Shown piece after piece: positions 44,493-54,463 of a DNA stretch of 64,000 bases. Position 1 is the stretch's first letter. Every line of letters starts with the position of its first letter. The stretch is from assembly GCA_963827735.1 (NCBI GenBank), contig CAWHBO010000005.1, forward strand, positions 192,524 through 256,523. Direction: 5' to 3'. The position numbers and the translations under genes are program-made. The stretch is from CAWHBO01 sp963827735. GTDB taxonomy: Bacteria > Patescibacteriota > Patescibacteriia > Patescibacteriales > UBA12075. Under the pieces are notes generated by a model. The model did not search any database, had not been told where the DNA came from, and saw only the letters and a list, made by a program, of their open reading frames with translations.

Positions 44493-45701
44493 CCTGAGTT
44501 GGGCCACGACTCGGCTCTCAGCGAGTCGTCAGCTGGCTGACCTGCGGTTTCGTTGTACGCGAAAGCTGAAGCTGTGCACTAATCCTGGTCCGGTAGTGTG
44601 AGCCCTGTCCCGGTGGGTGCAAGCGGTGCAGACCGTTTCGGGCGCTTCGGCTGGGCCCAACGGTCTGACCTCGTGGACTTGACGCGAGTCGGCCGCCGCG
44701 CGGCGCTTGAGTGATGTTGGAGGTAGGTAGGCATGGCGAACCCGCATTTCGCGAACCTTGGCGATGTCTGGAAGCACCTGTTGCTCACCGAGGTCATCCG
44801 CTGGCTGCGGCCCGCGCACTACGTCGAGACCCACGCCGGGTCGGCCATCTATGCGCTCTTCGACGACCTCGAGCGCGGCCTTGGCGCGGAGATGTTCCTC
44901 AGCGCGTCCTCGGAAATCGAGCCCTTGCGCAGCAGTCCCTACCGGCGGCATGTCCTGGAACTCGGTCGCGGCGCTGCGCCGTCGTACCCAGGTTCGGCGC
45001 TGCTGGCCATGATGCTGCTGGGCCACGCGTGCCGATATGTCTTTTGCGACACCGACCCGTCAAGCGTCGCCGGACCTCGAGCCGCGCGCGAACGGCTTGG
45101 GCTGCGGGACGAGGTCCGGGTGATCCACGGCGATGGCATCGCGGAGACAACGGCGCTATTGCATTCCCATAGCATTGGCGCGGCCAGCCTGGTGCACGTT
45201 GACCCGTTTGATTTCCGTGCGGCTGGGCGCGGCGTCCTCAGCGCGTTCGAGTTAGTCACGTCGCTCGCTGCTGCCAGCATCCGACGTTCGCCTGGTACGG
45301 GCTGACAGCGCGATCAGCCGCGCACGAGCTGTTCGATGAAGTGACCTCCGCGGCGCCCGCTGCTGGGGCCTGGTGTGCCGAACTGCGTGTAGGCGGACAG
45401 CGAGCGAACGCGGCGGGCATCGGCTCGGGCTGCGGTGTCCTGTTCACCGCCGGGGACCTGGCTGGGGTCGAGTCGATGCGGCGAGCCGCCGACGCCTACG
45501 TCCGCGCATTCAACGAGCACGGTGTCGCCGCCGATGCCGGCGTCGACGTGACGGCCAGCTTCGTCCTATCCCCATCCGGCACCAGCTGAGGACAGTCGTG
45601 CCAGCCGCACCGCAGCAATTTCGGCGCGCTGGCTGCGCACCACTGTCACCGAAGTCAGGTCACGGCCGAAGGAGGTGTGCACTAACTTGGCCCAACTCAG
45701 G
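44493..45701. mobile_element. 1.2-kb cassette with 14-bp terminal inverted repeats
   Basis: The left end CCTGAGTTGGGCCA (44493-44506) and right end TGGCCCAACTCAGG (45688-45701) are perfect inverted complements. They sit precisely inside two about 111-bp direct repeats. The only recognisable gene is the RlmJ-like methyltransferase; there is no transposase. This could be a non-autonomous transposon-like unit, or the outcome of recombination between two repeat copies. Confidence 0.6.
44733..45589 (+). pseudogene. RlmJ-like SAM-dependent methyltransferase, one frameshift
   Basis: Begins MANPHFANLGDVWKHLLLTE, close to the RlmJ start (H-A-G-N-x-A-D-V-x-K-H). HYVETHAGSAIYALFDDLER corresponds to the SAM-binding strand (DTHAGAGRY), CRYVFCDTDPSSVAGPRAA follows, and ASLVHVDPFDF sits where RlmJ has its catalytic DPPY. 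RlmJ methylates A2030 of 23S rRNA; the altered catalytic motif suggests a different target. Around 45,270 sense shifts and continues as HPTFAWYGLTARSAAHELFD and SGCGVLFTAGDLAGVESM to TGA at 45589. It is the only gene in the inverted-repeat cassette. Confidence 0.55.
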
Positions 45702-45814
45702 TCTGCGTGCAAAACGAGGAATTCACTGTTTAGTTGTCAAGGCTCAAGCAGGCTGAGCTGCCGCTGAAGCCTGGTCGCATGCCGCCGCTGCAGACTCCGG
45801 CGGTCTTGCTAACA
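45702..45814. repeat. 111-bp direct repeat, right copy
   Basis: Second copy, starting immediately after the right inverted repeat. Beyond it, AGACTGCTAACTACGGTTAT continues similarity to the diverged copy at 42138, but the left copy does not, so this copy borders the original flanking DNA. Confidence 0.92.
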
Positions 45815-45888
45815 GACTGCTAACTACGGTTATGGATCCCTGCCGTCAGGCCTGGTCAGTCAGATTGCGCAGCGCGACATATTTGGCC

Positions 45889-45974
45889 GGTCAGATGGCC
45901 GAAGGTGGACCGACTTTGACCCGCAAAGCCTCCTGAAAAGCGGAAGGTCGGCGGTTCGATCCCGCCCCTGACCA
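45889..45974 (+). pseudogene. tRNA-Phe(GAA)-like remnant
   Basis: From 45933 the sequence CTGAAAAGCGGAAGGTCGGC followed by GGTTCGATCCCGCC and CCTGACCA is the anticodon loop (GAA), T arm and acceptor end of a tRNA-Phe. An acceptor-like GGTCAGA is at 45889. The D arm and the 5' side of the anticodon stem do not fold properly, so it is not a functional tRNA; it is probably an integration scar. Confidence 0.6.
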
Positions 45975-46425
45975 CGCGCTGACCTGGGCAAACGCGCTTC
46001 TGGAGATCGTTCGCCGGCGGCGTGTCGCATTTCTAGTCTCAGTGAGCAGCCCTGAATCGCATGCCGCCGCGCGAATAACAGCAGGTCCGAAGGCTTGCAA
46101 GGTCGGCAAAGCTGCCCCTCGTCCGCTCCGAAAGCGGACGGCTCGGCGTGCACCCGCGTACATAGGCGTCTGCATGGGCACGTCGTGGTTGAAGTGCACT
46201 TGCTGCCACCGGCGGCTCTCCGGGTCGCAGCCGGGCGGAGCGGCCACCCCCCGCACCCGGTCACGTCGTGCTGCAAGGTGGCCAGGACCAGGCTGGTCGC
46301 GGTCAGCGCCACCCCGGTCTGGACGGCCGACGATTCCCGACGGCGATCGTCAGGATGCCGCTGCGGCTGAAGGCGGCCCAGCCCGACACGGAAAGCGCGT
46401 TGCCACCGAGCCGTTCACCGCCAGC
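45975..46425. other. No firm gene, about 450 bases
   Basis: Probably holds decayed 5' sequence of the ferritin-like gene that follows; no frame carries recognisable sense. Short Arg/Ala/Pro-rich frames here are chance products of high GC. Confidence 0.4.
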
Positions 46426-46941
46426 ACGCCCGCCCCGCCCGCGGTCGTGGCCGCGCCATGCACGCCGTTCCCGCTGCCCGTCCAGCAGCCGTACGACATC
46501 CAGCGGCCGCAGCCGCAGCCGACCGACCCGCTCACCCAGGCGGTCGCCGAGCCGTTCGACCTGGCCTACGAGGTGCTGCTCCAGGTGCTGACCCGGTTCT
46601 TCACCCACACCGATGAGACCGATGAGCAGCTGGACGCGCTGGTCAACGCCGCGTTCGGCATCATGACCGGGCTCTTGAAACCGCTGGGCACCGCGCTGAC
46701 CCGGCTGCCGATGGGGCCGGAGAGCCCCGATCACACGGCTGGCCCGTCGTTTCAGATGTTCTACCAGATGGGGAACTTCGTGCCGTGGCGCGAGGCGGCC
46801 TGGGTGCTGCTGGCCGAACGGGCGGCCGTGCTCGCCCCGCGAATGCGCCGGCTGGCGCCGCCCACGACCGTGGTCCCGCCGCAGCAGGCCAGCCCGCCAC
46901 GGCCGCCGCCGGGATCGCGAAAGAGGTGGCCGGGCACGTAA
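46426..46941 (+). pseudogene. Ferritin-like (VioB/iminophenyl-pyruvate synthase-type) domain, N-terminus lost
   Basis: PLTQAVAEPFDLAYEVLLQV, LTRFFTHTDETDEQLDALVN, AAFGIMTGLLKPLGTALTRL and SFQMFYQMGNFVPWREAAW form the C-terminal part of ferritin-like proteins with a VioB-type domain. They normally carry an N-terminal metal-binding half of about 200 residues. In this window the upstream frame is low-complexity and unrelated, so the gene is a fragment. The Pro-rich end after RRLAPPTTVVPPQQA is also ordinary for the family. Role unknown. Confidence 0.6.
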
Positions 46942-47805
46942 CGCCGCGCGCGGCCCGCCTGAGGCAGCCGTCCCGGTAACGGGCGGCCGCCTATCGTCCA
47001 GCTCTGTGCCGAGGTGCGGGCTACATGACGACACTTCGCTCAGCTGGCACAGTCGGTCACGGTGCACGTCAGCGAGCCCACATTCACGGATGAGAGCGTC
47101 AACCGGAACCGCGTGATCTGGCGGGTTTTTGCTGCCAGTGGGCGACGAGGACCTGGTAGGCACGCTCGGAGCGCTGGGCAGCGCGGCTTCCTCGTGTCGT
47201 CGCTGCTTGTCGTTGTATGCCGCGCCGGGCTGGCCGTAGTTGCTGCGGCGTGATGGTGCTCGCCGGCGGCGAGCTCGAGCTTGCGCCGTTTGTGGGTGAC
47301 CAGGCCGGGCCGGGCCGTTGACACCCTCTAGATTGGTGGCCCATTCGGGGTGTACGGCGTGTCATCCGCGGCGGTCGCCGGCGTCGCTGTGGGCCGCTTT
47401 TGCTTTGCCGTATGACATTGTCAATCTCGGGGATCCAATGACAGACCTGCAGTGTCTTCTTGCTTGCCCAAGTTCGGACGCGCCGACCGGTGCGCAGCAC
47501 GCTGAGAGCTGCGGCGGCGAACAAGATCGCGGCGATCGCGGACGGCACGCTGAGAAGCCCCTGCTCGATCATGTGTACCAGCATTTTCCGCGGGCCTGGC
47601 GCATGCGGCCAGGTCGCCGCCGCTTGGTCGATGCCTTTTGGCCTAGTCGATAAAGGCCGGAACGCGTAACCTCAGGGCATGCTCGCCACCCGTCCGCCTG
47701 GGGAGCCTATCCCGCTGCCCCTTCCAGACGACGATGACGACGACGATCACGGCAGCGGCGACAACGGCGATGACGACAACGACCAGAAGCACTAGCAGTT
47801 GCGAG
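46942..47805. other. No firm gene, about 860 bases
   Basis: A short plus-strand stretch near 47,060 reads VTVHVSEPTFTDESVNRNRV, which may be a fragment. ACGACGATGACGACGACGAT at about 47,730 is simple-sequence repeat. No operon or RNA gene recognised. Confidence 0.35.
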
Positions 47806-48776
47806 AAGGACCGTGTGGGCGACCTATTTAAAGCTCTCTCAACTGGCTTCGCCAGGTTCGTCTTCGCCTGGGTGACGCCATCGCTGGTGACGGTCGGCAT
47901 CTTCGCTGATCTTCCTCTGGCCGGACGTTGAGAGCACTAGACCCTTCAGGCCTATGTCCCATGTGACCAGCGAAGGTGCGGCCGCAGCGGCGATCATCTT
48001 CACGTTCTCGGTGATAGTGCTCGCAGTGGCTTTGCCTATGCTTCGCTACCGATTTACCGGATCCTCGAAGGCTATTCCTGCGGGATTCTTGCAGCGCCCT
48101 CTGTTGCGACGGCAATTGCGCGAGTTCGCCAAAGTGCGTGCGCTTGAGCGTCGCTACGCTACCACGGAAGGATGCCGACTGGAGTGACGATCGACGACTT
48201 CCGGCGCTTTCCGGAATCGGCGAATATCGTCCGGCCTACGAGGCTCGGGAATGCTTCTGACTGCAATGGAGAGCTGGGCGAGTGAGCGCTATCGCCTCGA
48301 CTCGCTCCTTATGTGGCACGAACTGCAGGGCGTTTCGCGCGACAGCGTACGCCGCGGTACCGATGAAGGGCGCGCTCCGGTCGATTTCTTCGTCAGTTCG
48401 ATAGCGCACATGGCATTGCTCTTGATCGCTAGCCTCCTCATCGCAGCCCTAATGCCGCAAGCCAGGGTCCGTGCTGTGGTGATTGCAGCCACTGCGCTGC
48501 TCGTCATACCGGCGAGCTACCGCCTAGCGGTCAAAAACATGGTCGACTGGGCCCAGAGTGTCAAGGCAATTGGTAAACCTGGGCAGGGCAGATCTGGCAG
48601 ACGCACTGGGGCTGCGTATTCCCGCGAGGCTAGAAGACGAGCGAAGGATGTGGCTGCTGCATTATTGGGCCGTCGAACTGAACCAATCGAAGTACCGAGA
48701 GAGATACAACCGGTACCGGCGGCCGACGGCGGAAACACTACACGTGCACGGGAGTGGTGTATGGGGTAGTGGCTGA
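47806..48776 (+). pseudogene. Hypothetical multi-helix membrane protein in several frames
   Basis: Consecutive pieces make one plausible protein. They are DRVGDLFKALSTGFARFVFA, then AAAAAIIFTFSVIVLAVALP (helix), RRQLREFAKVRALERRYATT, LLTAMESWASERYRLDSLLM, and AHMALLLIASLLIAALMPQA with VVIAATALLVIPASYRLAV (two helices). The last piece is RADLADALGLRIPARLEDER and MWLLHYWAVELNQSKYRERY. Frame changes fall near 47,935, 48,185-48,250 and 48,570. The piece order and continuous hydrophobicity pattern argue for one gene with indels. No family recognised. Confidence 0.45.
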
Positions 48777-48959
48777 TCCTACTGAGGCAGTCGCTTTGTG
48801 ATTGCTTGAAGTGCTCAGACCGCAACGAAGGAAACCGAAATAGCGGCACGGACGGTGGCCGCCGAGGATTCCGCAATTCTAGGTGCAGGCTAACGTCGAG
48901 CACCCCGGTCGATCTGCAGCTATCCCGAAGGCCGGCGTTTAGGCGCTGCGTGCTTGCTG

Positions 48960-49854
48960 CTCGCCGTGCGGCGCGCAGGTCGCGATTTCGCGATATCTTC
49001 GCAGTCGGCCAGATCGGCTCTCGCATCGGGTCATTGTCGGAGAGGATCCGGGAGAGCAGCCGCGGTGTCAGCGACGCCCGGATGAGGTCGCCAGCCTGCG
49101 TTGCCATAGGCGCGAGGTAGGGCTCGATGACGTCGAATTGACGGGACAGTCGCGTCGACTCCTGCCCCGCGCGCCTGTGCCGCTCGCCGAGCAGAATTAC
49201 CACGCAAGCTGCGGTCAGCGACATCATCCATGCAACCAGGTATGCAGAGAAAACCGGCCAGACCGAGGGCTGATGCTCAGCGCCCTGGTGGTTCAGCGAG
49301 CCTATCTGGACGAGCCCAGCTATCACGATGCCGAATGCCGAGACTACGAGCACGGTAGCTACAGAGAAGTAGACGGTTGCGGCCCGCCGGTCGCGCTGAG
49401 CATCGCGGGCATATTCCGTTGCGACGTCGGCGAGTTTCGAGGCTTGCGCGGCTCATTGATTTGGGCCAGCGCTCGAGCAGGAGGAGGTCTGCGACTGCCG
49501 CGCGCTGAGGCTGGCAAGCAGTTGATCAGCGAGTACGTCCAGAGTCCGGAATTCGGGAACCGCAACGGGTGGCCGACCGGGCTCGGAAAGTACTGCAAGG
49601 TAATCAGCGCAGTTTGCGAGTTGCTCGTCGAGCGCTGAGAGCCGCTTGCTCCACGGCACGTCGAGTCTTGGCCCGAGCCTGGTGGACAGGTCGCTGACGA
49701 CGTCACAGACGACGCTCAGCTTTTCCACAAGCTCGGATTGCCCTGCGGTGCTGATGATAAAAGAAGCGGTGAGTGAGCCCTGCAGCCGAGACGCAGAGGA
49801 GGCGAGGCTGCTGGCCCGGCCGGATGCCTGCATCGCACGTGACCTCACGCCCAA
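48960..49854 (-). pseudogene. Hypothetical two-helix membrane protein, frameshifted
   Basis: The minus-strand start is at about 49,854 or the ATG at 49833. It has a helical N-terminal region (SELVEKLSVVCDVVSDLSTR, LDVLADQLLASLSARQSQTS). A frame change at about 49,455 leads to KLADVATEYARDAQRDRRAA, then helix 1 (TVYFSVATVLVVSAFGIVIA), helix 2 (FSAYLVAWMMSLTAACVVIL) and RHRRAGQESTRLSRQFDVIE. The end near 48,960 is uncertain. It is convergent with the preceding membrane gene. The two-helix plus coiled-coil layout is reminiscent of SLATT-type effector membrane proteins, but I cannot confirm it. Confidence 0.5.
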
Positions 49855-50141
49855 AGGTTACGTGCTGGCTATTCGCGAAGAAGGCTGACATGCCGGACGG
49901 GACCGCCTCCGGCTAGCCTGGGCTGACGTCAAACCCGTGATCTTGACTCGTTGACGTCAATCCTGCGGGCCGACCGGTTCTCCAGCACTGAGCTCTGGCC
50001 GCGGCGCCCCCCATTACTCGATGTAAGCGCGCTCGGCAAGGGCAAGCGCATCGGTAGGGGCGGTCGTTGCCCGCGGCGTCAGAATCGGCACGCGCCGCGC
50101 GCGCTGCGGCCGCGCCCGGCGGCACCTCACAGATCGACCAG

Positions 50142-50606
50142 TTAAGTGCCGCCCAGGTGGCCACACCGTCGCCTTGGCGCTGAGTACCGAACGAGCCGTA
50201 TTTGCGCGTCGAGCTGGGAGCCGCCGATCACGGCGCGGATGTCGGCGGGCTGCGGTTGGCCGTTCCGCCTGGCGCGCCGGCTGCGATCGGCGGACTTGCC
50301 GAGCCTCTGATGGCGGCGGCCGGCGGCTGGGGGCTGGCGGGCGGGCTGCTGGCATCCCGGGGGCGTCACGCGCCCGCTTCGGGCTCCGCGCGCGGTCGCC
50401 GCTCCGTCTGGCGAGCATGCCGCGGCTGGCGGAGGATGCGCGAGTCGTAGCTCGATCTCGACCTCGCGGCCTGCCTGGCGCTGGTCGGCTGCGAACCAGC
50501 GCGCCACCTGGTAATCGAACCACCCGAGCACCGCGCCGCTGCCGGCGTCGCGGACATACCAGCGGTAGCCTGGCTCTGGTTGTCTGCGGATCATGTACGT
50601 GTTCAC
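50142..50606 (-). CDS. Hypothetical protein, possibly frameshifted
   Basis: GTG at 50606 begins MNTYMIRRQPEPGYRWYVRD and continues with GSGAVLGWFDYQVARWFAAD, which looks like a small beta-rich domain. After about residue 55 the frame becomes Arg/Ala/Pro-rich without structure, so the real end is probably near 50,440 and beyond it a shift or chance extension. No family recognised. Confidence 0.4.
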   Translation of the reverse strand: MNTYMIRRQPEPGYRWYVRDAGSGAVLGWFDYQVARWFAADQRQAGREVEIELRLAHPPPAAACSPDGAATARGARSGRVTPPGCQQPARQPPAAGRRHQRLGKSADRSRRARRNGQPQPADIRAVIGGSQLDAQIRLVRYSAPRRRCGHLGGT

Positions 50607-51089
50607 GGCACCGGACCCTGGCTCCGCTTAGGGAGCCTGCCCGGGCGGCGCTCCAGCGTCCCCGGCTGGCGCGGTCCAGGTCCCCGGGACCGAGGGCGTA
50701 GTCTCATTTCTAGTCTCGTTTACCTGCGTACACGGGCGTCGATCACGCAGTCCACGGCCAGCCGCTGAGCACGGCGAACGACCCAGCTCACCGGCCGTAG
50801 ACGGTCATCCTTGCTCCTGAAAAGCGGAAGGCCGGCGGTTCGATCCGCCCCGCACCCACCTGTGACCTGCCATAACGCGCTGGATGATCTTTATGCACCA
50901 CCAGAGGCTAGGGACGGGGAGTGAGCAGGCAGGACGACCTGGTTGGCCGCGTCTAGATGGCGATTCTCAATCCCAGAGGCGGAAGGTCGGAGACGCGATC
51001 CGAGCCCCGACCACCAGCTCAGAGGGCAATTGATCTTCGAGAAGATCAAGTCTGATCCCAAAATGGTCCCACCGGTGCAGCGGGAGATG
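50607..51089. other. Gene-poor stretch with tRNA-like scars
   Basis: Contains the tRNA-Phe-like scar at 50,817. A weaker one at about 50,970 (CAGAGGCGGAAGGTCGGAGA with CGATCC and CCCCGACCACC) has lost most tRNA structure. No protein gene seen. Confidence 0.45.
50817..50860 (+). pseudogene. tRNA-Phe(GAA) 3'-end-like remnant
   Basis: CTGAAAAGCGGAAGGCCGGC, GGTTCGATCC and GCCCCGCACC resemble the scar at 45,933, again starting exactly in the anticodon loop. The acceptor end is altered. Confidence 0.5.
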
Positions 51090-51400
51090 TCATATGCCTG
51101 AGCTGGCAGGCACCCGTCGCGGTCACGTCGGCCTCGATGATCCGGACGCTGAGTCCGTCCACGCAGGACATGGCGGAACCGTCGGCAGGTGGGCGGCGAC
51201 CTGCGGGTTGCGGCAACACGGGGCCGAGGCCAGCACCTTCGCCCCGGCACGGCTGATCTTGGCGAAGAACCCGGTGGCGAGCGAAGGCCCGGTCCAGCAG
51301 GACCAACATGCCCGGCTGCAGCTCCTGCGCTGTTGGGTCGCGTGGCCGCTCTTCCGGGACAGCTGGAGCGCAACGTCTTCGGTCGGCGTGTCCGAGCCGC
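51090..51400 (-). pseudogene. Remnant of an IS4-type DDE transposase
   Basis: Minus-strand fragments in three frames: ELQPGMLVLLDRAFA (family LxPGMLVLADRAFD, containing a catalytic Asp), GFFAKISRAGAKVLASAPCC, and DGSAMSCVDGLSVRIIEADV. In that order they match the middle of IS4-family transposases of actinomycetes. Both ends are missing. It lies directly upstream of lsr2. Confidence 0.6.
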
Positions 51401-51468
51401 GGCCGGCAGCCTGCAGGACGGCCTGCCGGTACCGTGCGAGCAGGCCTATCGCAGTCACGGAGGTCGAG

Positions 51469-51797
51469 ATGGCGACTAGGACAACCATCACGCTCGAAGA
51501 CGACATCAACGGCGGTCCCGCAGAGGAGACTCTGCAGTTCCGCCTCGGCACCGCGGAATACGAGATTGACCTGAATGCCAAGAACGCCCGCAGGTTCCGC
51601 GCCCAGATGGCCCCGTTCATCGACCACGCCCGCAAAGCAGGCCGCAGACAGCGCCGGGGGCACGTCCCGCCTCCGCGCGTGAGCACAGCGCCGACATCCG
51701 GGCCTGGGCGAAAGCGCACGACATCCAGGTCAGCGACCGCGGGCGCATCCCGGCCAGTGTCATCGAACAGTACGAAACACGCACGACCGAGCGCTGA
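51469..51797 (+). pseudogene. Lsr2-like nucleoid-associated protein, one frameshift
   Basis: Lsr2 is the actinobacterial H-NS-like silencer of AT-rich foreign DNA. GGAGGTCGAG precedes the ATG. The dimerisation domain MATRTTITLEDDINGGPAEE, YEIDLNAKNARRFRAQMAPF and IDHARKAGRRQRRG is in one frame. At about 51,665 sense shifts by one base to EHSADIRAWAKAHDIQVSDR and GRIPASVIEQYETRTTER, the DNA-binding domain with the minor-groove RGR hook (DRGRIPASV). All key residues are present once the shift is corrected, so an intact gene with an indel error is likely. Confidence 0.8.
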
Positions 51798-52619
51798 CCG
51801 TTACCGATACCGACTTGACCACGAGATGTAACCTCGCTCGTCGAGCGGGCGACGGCCGGTGGCTCCTCCCTGCCGATTCTCTCGAGCGAACTTTGTGCGT
51901 CCACGACGTCGTTTCTCTCGGCGTGTCGGCTCGTCGTGGACCCGTTCTCTGGAGCCACGTCCTTGACGTGAGAAGCCGCGACTGTCCTTTCGTCGCTGCG
52001 CTTTTGACGTTCGAGGCCTTCGACAGGAGCTTGGTCATGGACATGTCCACGACGCAGAGTTGCCGGAACCCCTAGCGACCTCGCCGTGCGACTTCCTGCC
52101 GAATCTGTATTTAGGCTGTCGATCCGCTGCGAAATGGTTCGAGTACAGAACGGCACTTCTGTGGGTGTTGCCGCGATGCGGATCCCGGCCAGCTGGTTGG
52201 ACGGTTTGGCATCCGGATCCCGGCCGTTCTGAGTGCCCGGCGCGACGAGGGGCCCCGCGAGCGGCCAGTCACCCAGCTGGCCGCGGGTTCCGCGCGGCCG
52301 ACGTCGCGGGCTGCGGCGTGCCTGTCAGTGCCGGGCTTGCGGGGTGCTATCCGGCTTGGGTGACGAATCCCTGGCGGTGACCGGGACGGCCGCGGCAGGC
52401 CGGCCGCGGCGGCGCAGTGGCCCGCAGAGGGGCATGATAGCGAGCCGACCTCGGCGGACCCGCCCGCGTTTGGGCCCTGAGGCCGGGCACCGGGATCGCC
52501 GTGCCCCACCCGCCGTTCCGCTCGACGGCCACGAACCCCTGGCGGTGACGGGAGCGGTCGGTGTAGTACCCGCCGGCTCTGCCGCGCTGCCGCGCGCCAA
52601 GCCGAGGTCCATTTTTCGG
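51798..52619. other. Gene-poor stretch between two lsr2-like sequences
   Basis: About 820 bases. The frames here are chance products of high GC; I find no recognisable sense and no strong terminator. Confidence 0.4.
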
Positions 52620-52897
52620 GTCAGACAGTGCGATTCGGTTTCGAGGGCCCGACTACGAGATCGACCTGAGCACCACGAACGCCCGGGCCTTCCGGAACAA
52701 GCTCGCGCCGTTCATCGACCACGCCCGCAAGGCTGCCCGCGGGCGCACGCCTGCCTGCGCGGACATCGGCTGGCCGGCAGCGCAGCGGCGAAGTCCGGGC
52801 ATGGGCCAACGACCACGGCATCACGGTGAACGCCCGCGGCCGGATCCCGGCCAGCGTCTTGGAGCAGTACCGGGCCGCCACCGGCCAAGGACACTGA
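52620..52897 (+). pseudogene. Second Lsr2-like sequence, truncated and frameshifted
   Basis: QTVRFGFEGPDYEIDLSTTN and ARAFRNKLAPFIDHARKAAR come from the dimerisation domain. After a shift, EVRAWANDHGITVNARGRIP and ASVLEQYRAATGQGH end in TGA at 52897. The initiator region (MAxxTxxTLxDDxDG) is missing and unrelated sequence stands in its place. It is clearly distinct in sequence from the copy at 51469, so it is not a recent duplicate. Confidence 0.7.
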
Positions 52898-53103
52898 ACC
52901 GGCGAAGGCCGCCAGCTGTGCACACCACATCAAGTGCCGTCGACGAAGCGTGAGCTGACGCCGCACCTGCCGTCGCGGGTACCGCCGAGTATGAATGCCT
53001 ACCGCGTTCATAGGTATTTATGGCAGCCGTCGCGCATAGCGACCAGTTACGTGCCGGTGCCCTGTGGTTGCTCCCGGCCCGGGTTCGCCGTAACCCGGCG
53101 ACG

Positions 53104-54376
53104 TCACGGTGGGTTCGCGACTAGACCCACGGAGACGCTTGTGCCCACCGGCACCACGGTCCCGCCTCCAGGCGACTGATTGCCGACCCAGTTCCCAGAG
53201 CCGTGTGTCGTCATATGGAGTTGAGCGGCCTGGACTCGCTCCCGAGCAAGAGCGACGCTCAGGTCGATGAGGTCAGGAACGGTCGTTGTCAGCGGCGGCG
53301 GTGGCGGCGGCGCCTGGGGGTCGAGCAGTGTCCACGGTCCCCAGCCATTGCTGGCTACGGTTTGCCATTTGTGGTAGATATTCCCGTCGCCCGCCACCGC
53401 GAAGATTTCCAGGCGGCCGTCGCCATTTCTGGCGAGACCTGGCGCCGCGGCTATGAACCCGCCACCTTCGGCACCCTCATCTACCCAGTTAGACCAGCCG
53501 TTGCTGGCCGACGTTTGCCAGGCGTGATACATGTTGTGGTCGCCGCCCCTCAGGAACAGCTCCAGCCGCCCGTCCGCGCCTCGGAGCCACGACCGGATGG
53601 TCCAAGAAGCGCTCGTCGGGCGTCGAGGTCGCATCGAAGGAGTTCCAGCCTGACCAGGTCCCGACCGCGGTCTCCCACTGGTGGTAGAGCCGGTTGTCCT
53701 GGCCGCGCACGAACAGTTCGAGCCGCCCGTCAGCGCTTCTGGCAAGCGCGGGCCTGTCGACTAGAGCGACGCCGGGATTGCCGTACGCGTTCCAGCCGGA
53801 GTACGCACTGGACGGTGCTGTTTCGGCGGACATTCCACATGGAGCCGTGCGCGTCGATCGCGAAGACCTCGATCCGGCCGTCACCGCTGCAGGCGGCCGT
53901 GACAGGTCCGTAAAGCTCCGCGCCGCTCGGAGGTCCGTGGTCTTGCCAGCCCGACCAGCCGTTACTCCAGCCTCACCTGCCCGATCCGGTAGAGATGGCC
54001 GCTAGCCAGGAAGAGCTGAAGCCGACCGTCAGCGTCGGCGGCCACCCCCGGTGCGTAGACACCGCCGCCAGGCACTGAGGGCAGTGCGGTCCACGCCGAC
54101 CAGCCGTTGCTCCAGGCTGTCTGGGACGCATAGCTCAACTGCGAGATCTCGTTCAGTACAGCCAGCGCGAGGGTCCCGTCGCCATTGGCTCCGACCGTCG
54201 CCGGCCGCCAGCTTCCCGGCAGACCCATGTCACACCAGCCGTACCAGTCGCTGCTGTTGCTCCACTGGGCCTGCCAGGCATGCCAGAGCCTGCCGGTCCT
54301 GCCGGCCGAACACAAACAGCTCCAGCCGACCGTCACCGCTGGGAGCGACGACGGGATCGCCATCGAATGGCTCCAT
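53104..54376 (-). pseudogene. Beta-propeller (PLL/tachylectin-like repeat) protein with C-terminal PASTA domain, frameshifted
   Basis: Starts at the ATG at 54376 after GGAGGACAGATC: MEPFDGDPVVAPSGDGRLEL. About eight blades share the pattern A-x-DGRLELFxxG..LYHxWQT..GW, for example ADGRLELFVRGQDNRLYHQW, ADGRLELFLRGGDHNMYHAW and GDGRLEIFAVAGDGNIYHKW. A Pro-rich linker leads to a PASTA domain (VPDLIDLSVALARERVQAAQ). Sense changes frame about five times (near 54,310, 53,975, 53,840, 53,600 and others). Such propellers bind glycans and PASTA binds peptidoglycan or muropeptides; surface sugar binding is inference. No signal peptide is visible at this start. Confidence 0.68.
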
Positions 54377-54463
54377 GATCTGTCCTCCGCATGACAGCTG
54401 TCGCGATGCGCGAGCTTGCGAAGCTAATTGTGAGGGCACAGCTGCCATATGGCCACTCCCGCG

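Noticed and set aside
45860..46312. Minus-strand frame with DRTADLPLFRRL
   Set aside because: Again the antisense of a tRNA-like scar (45,889-45,974), not a protein gene.
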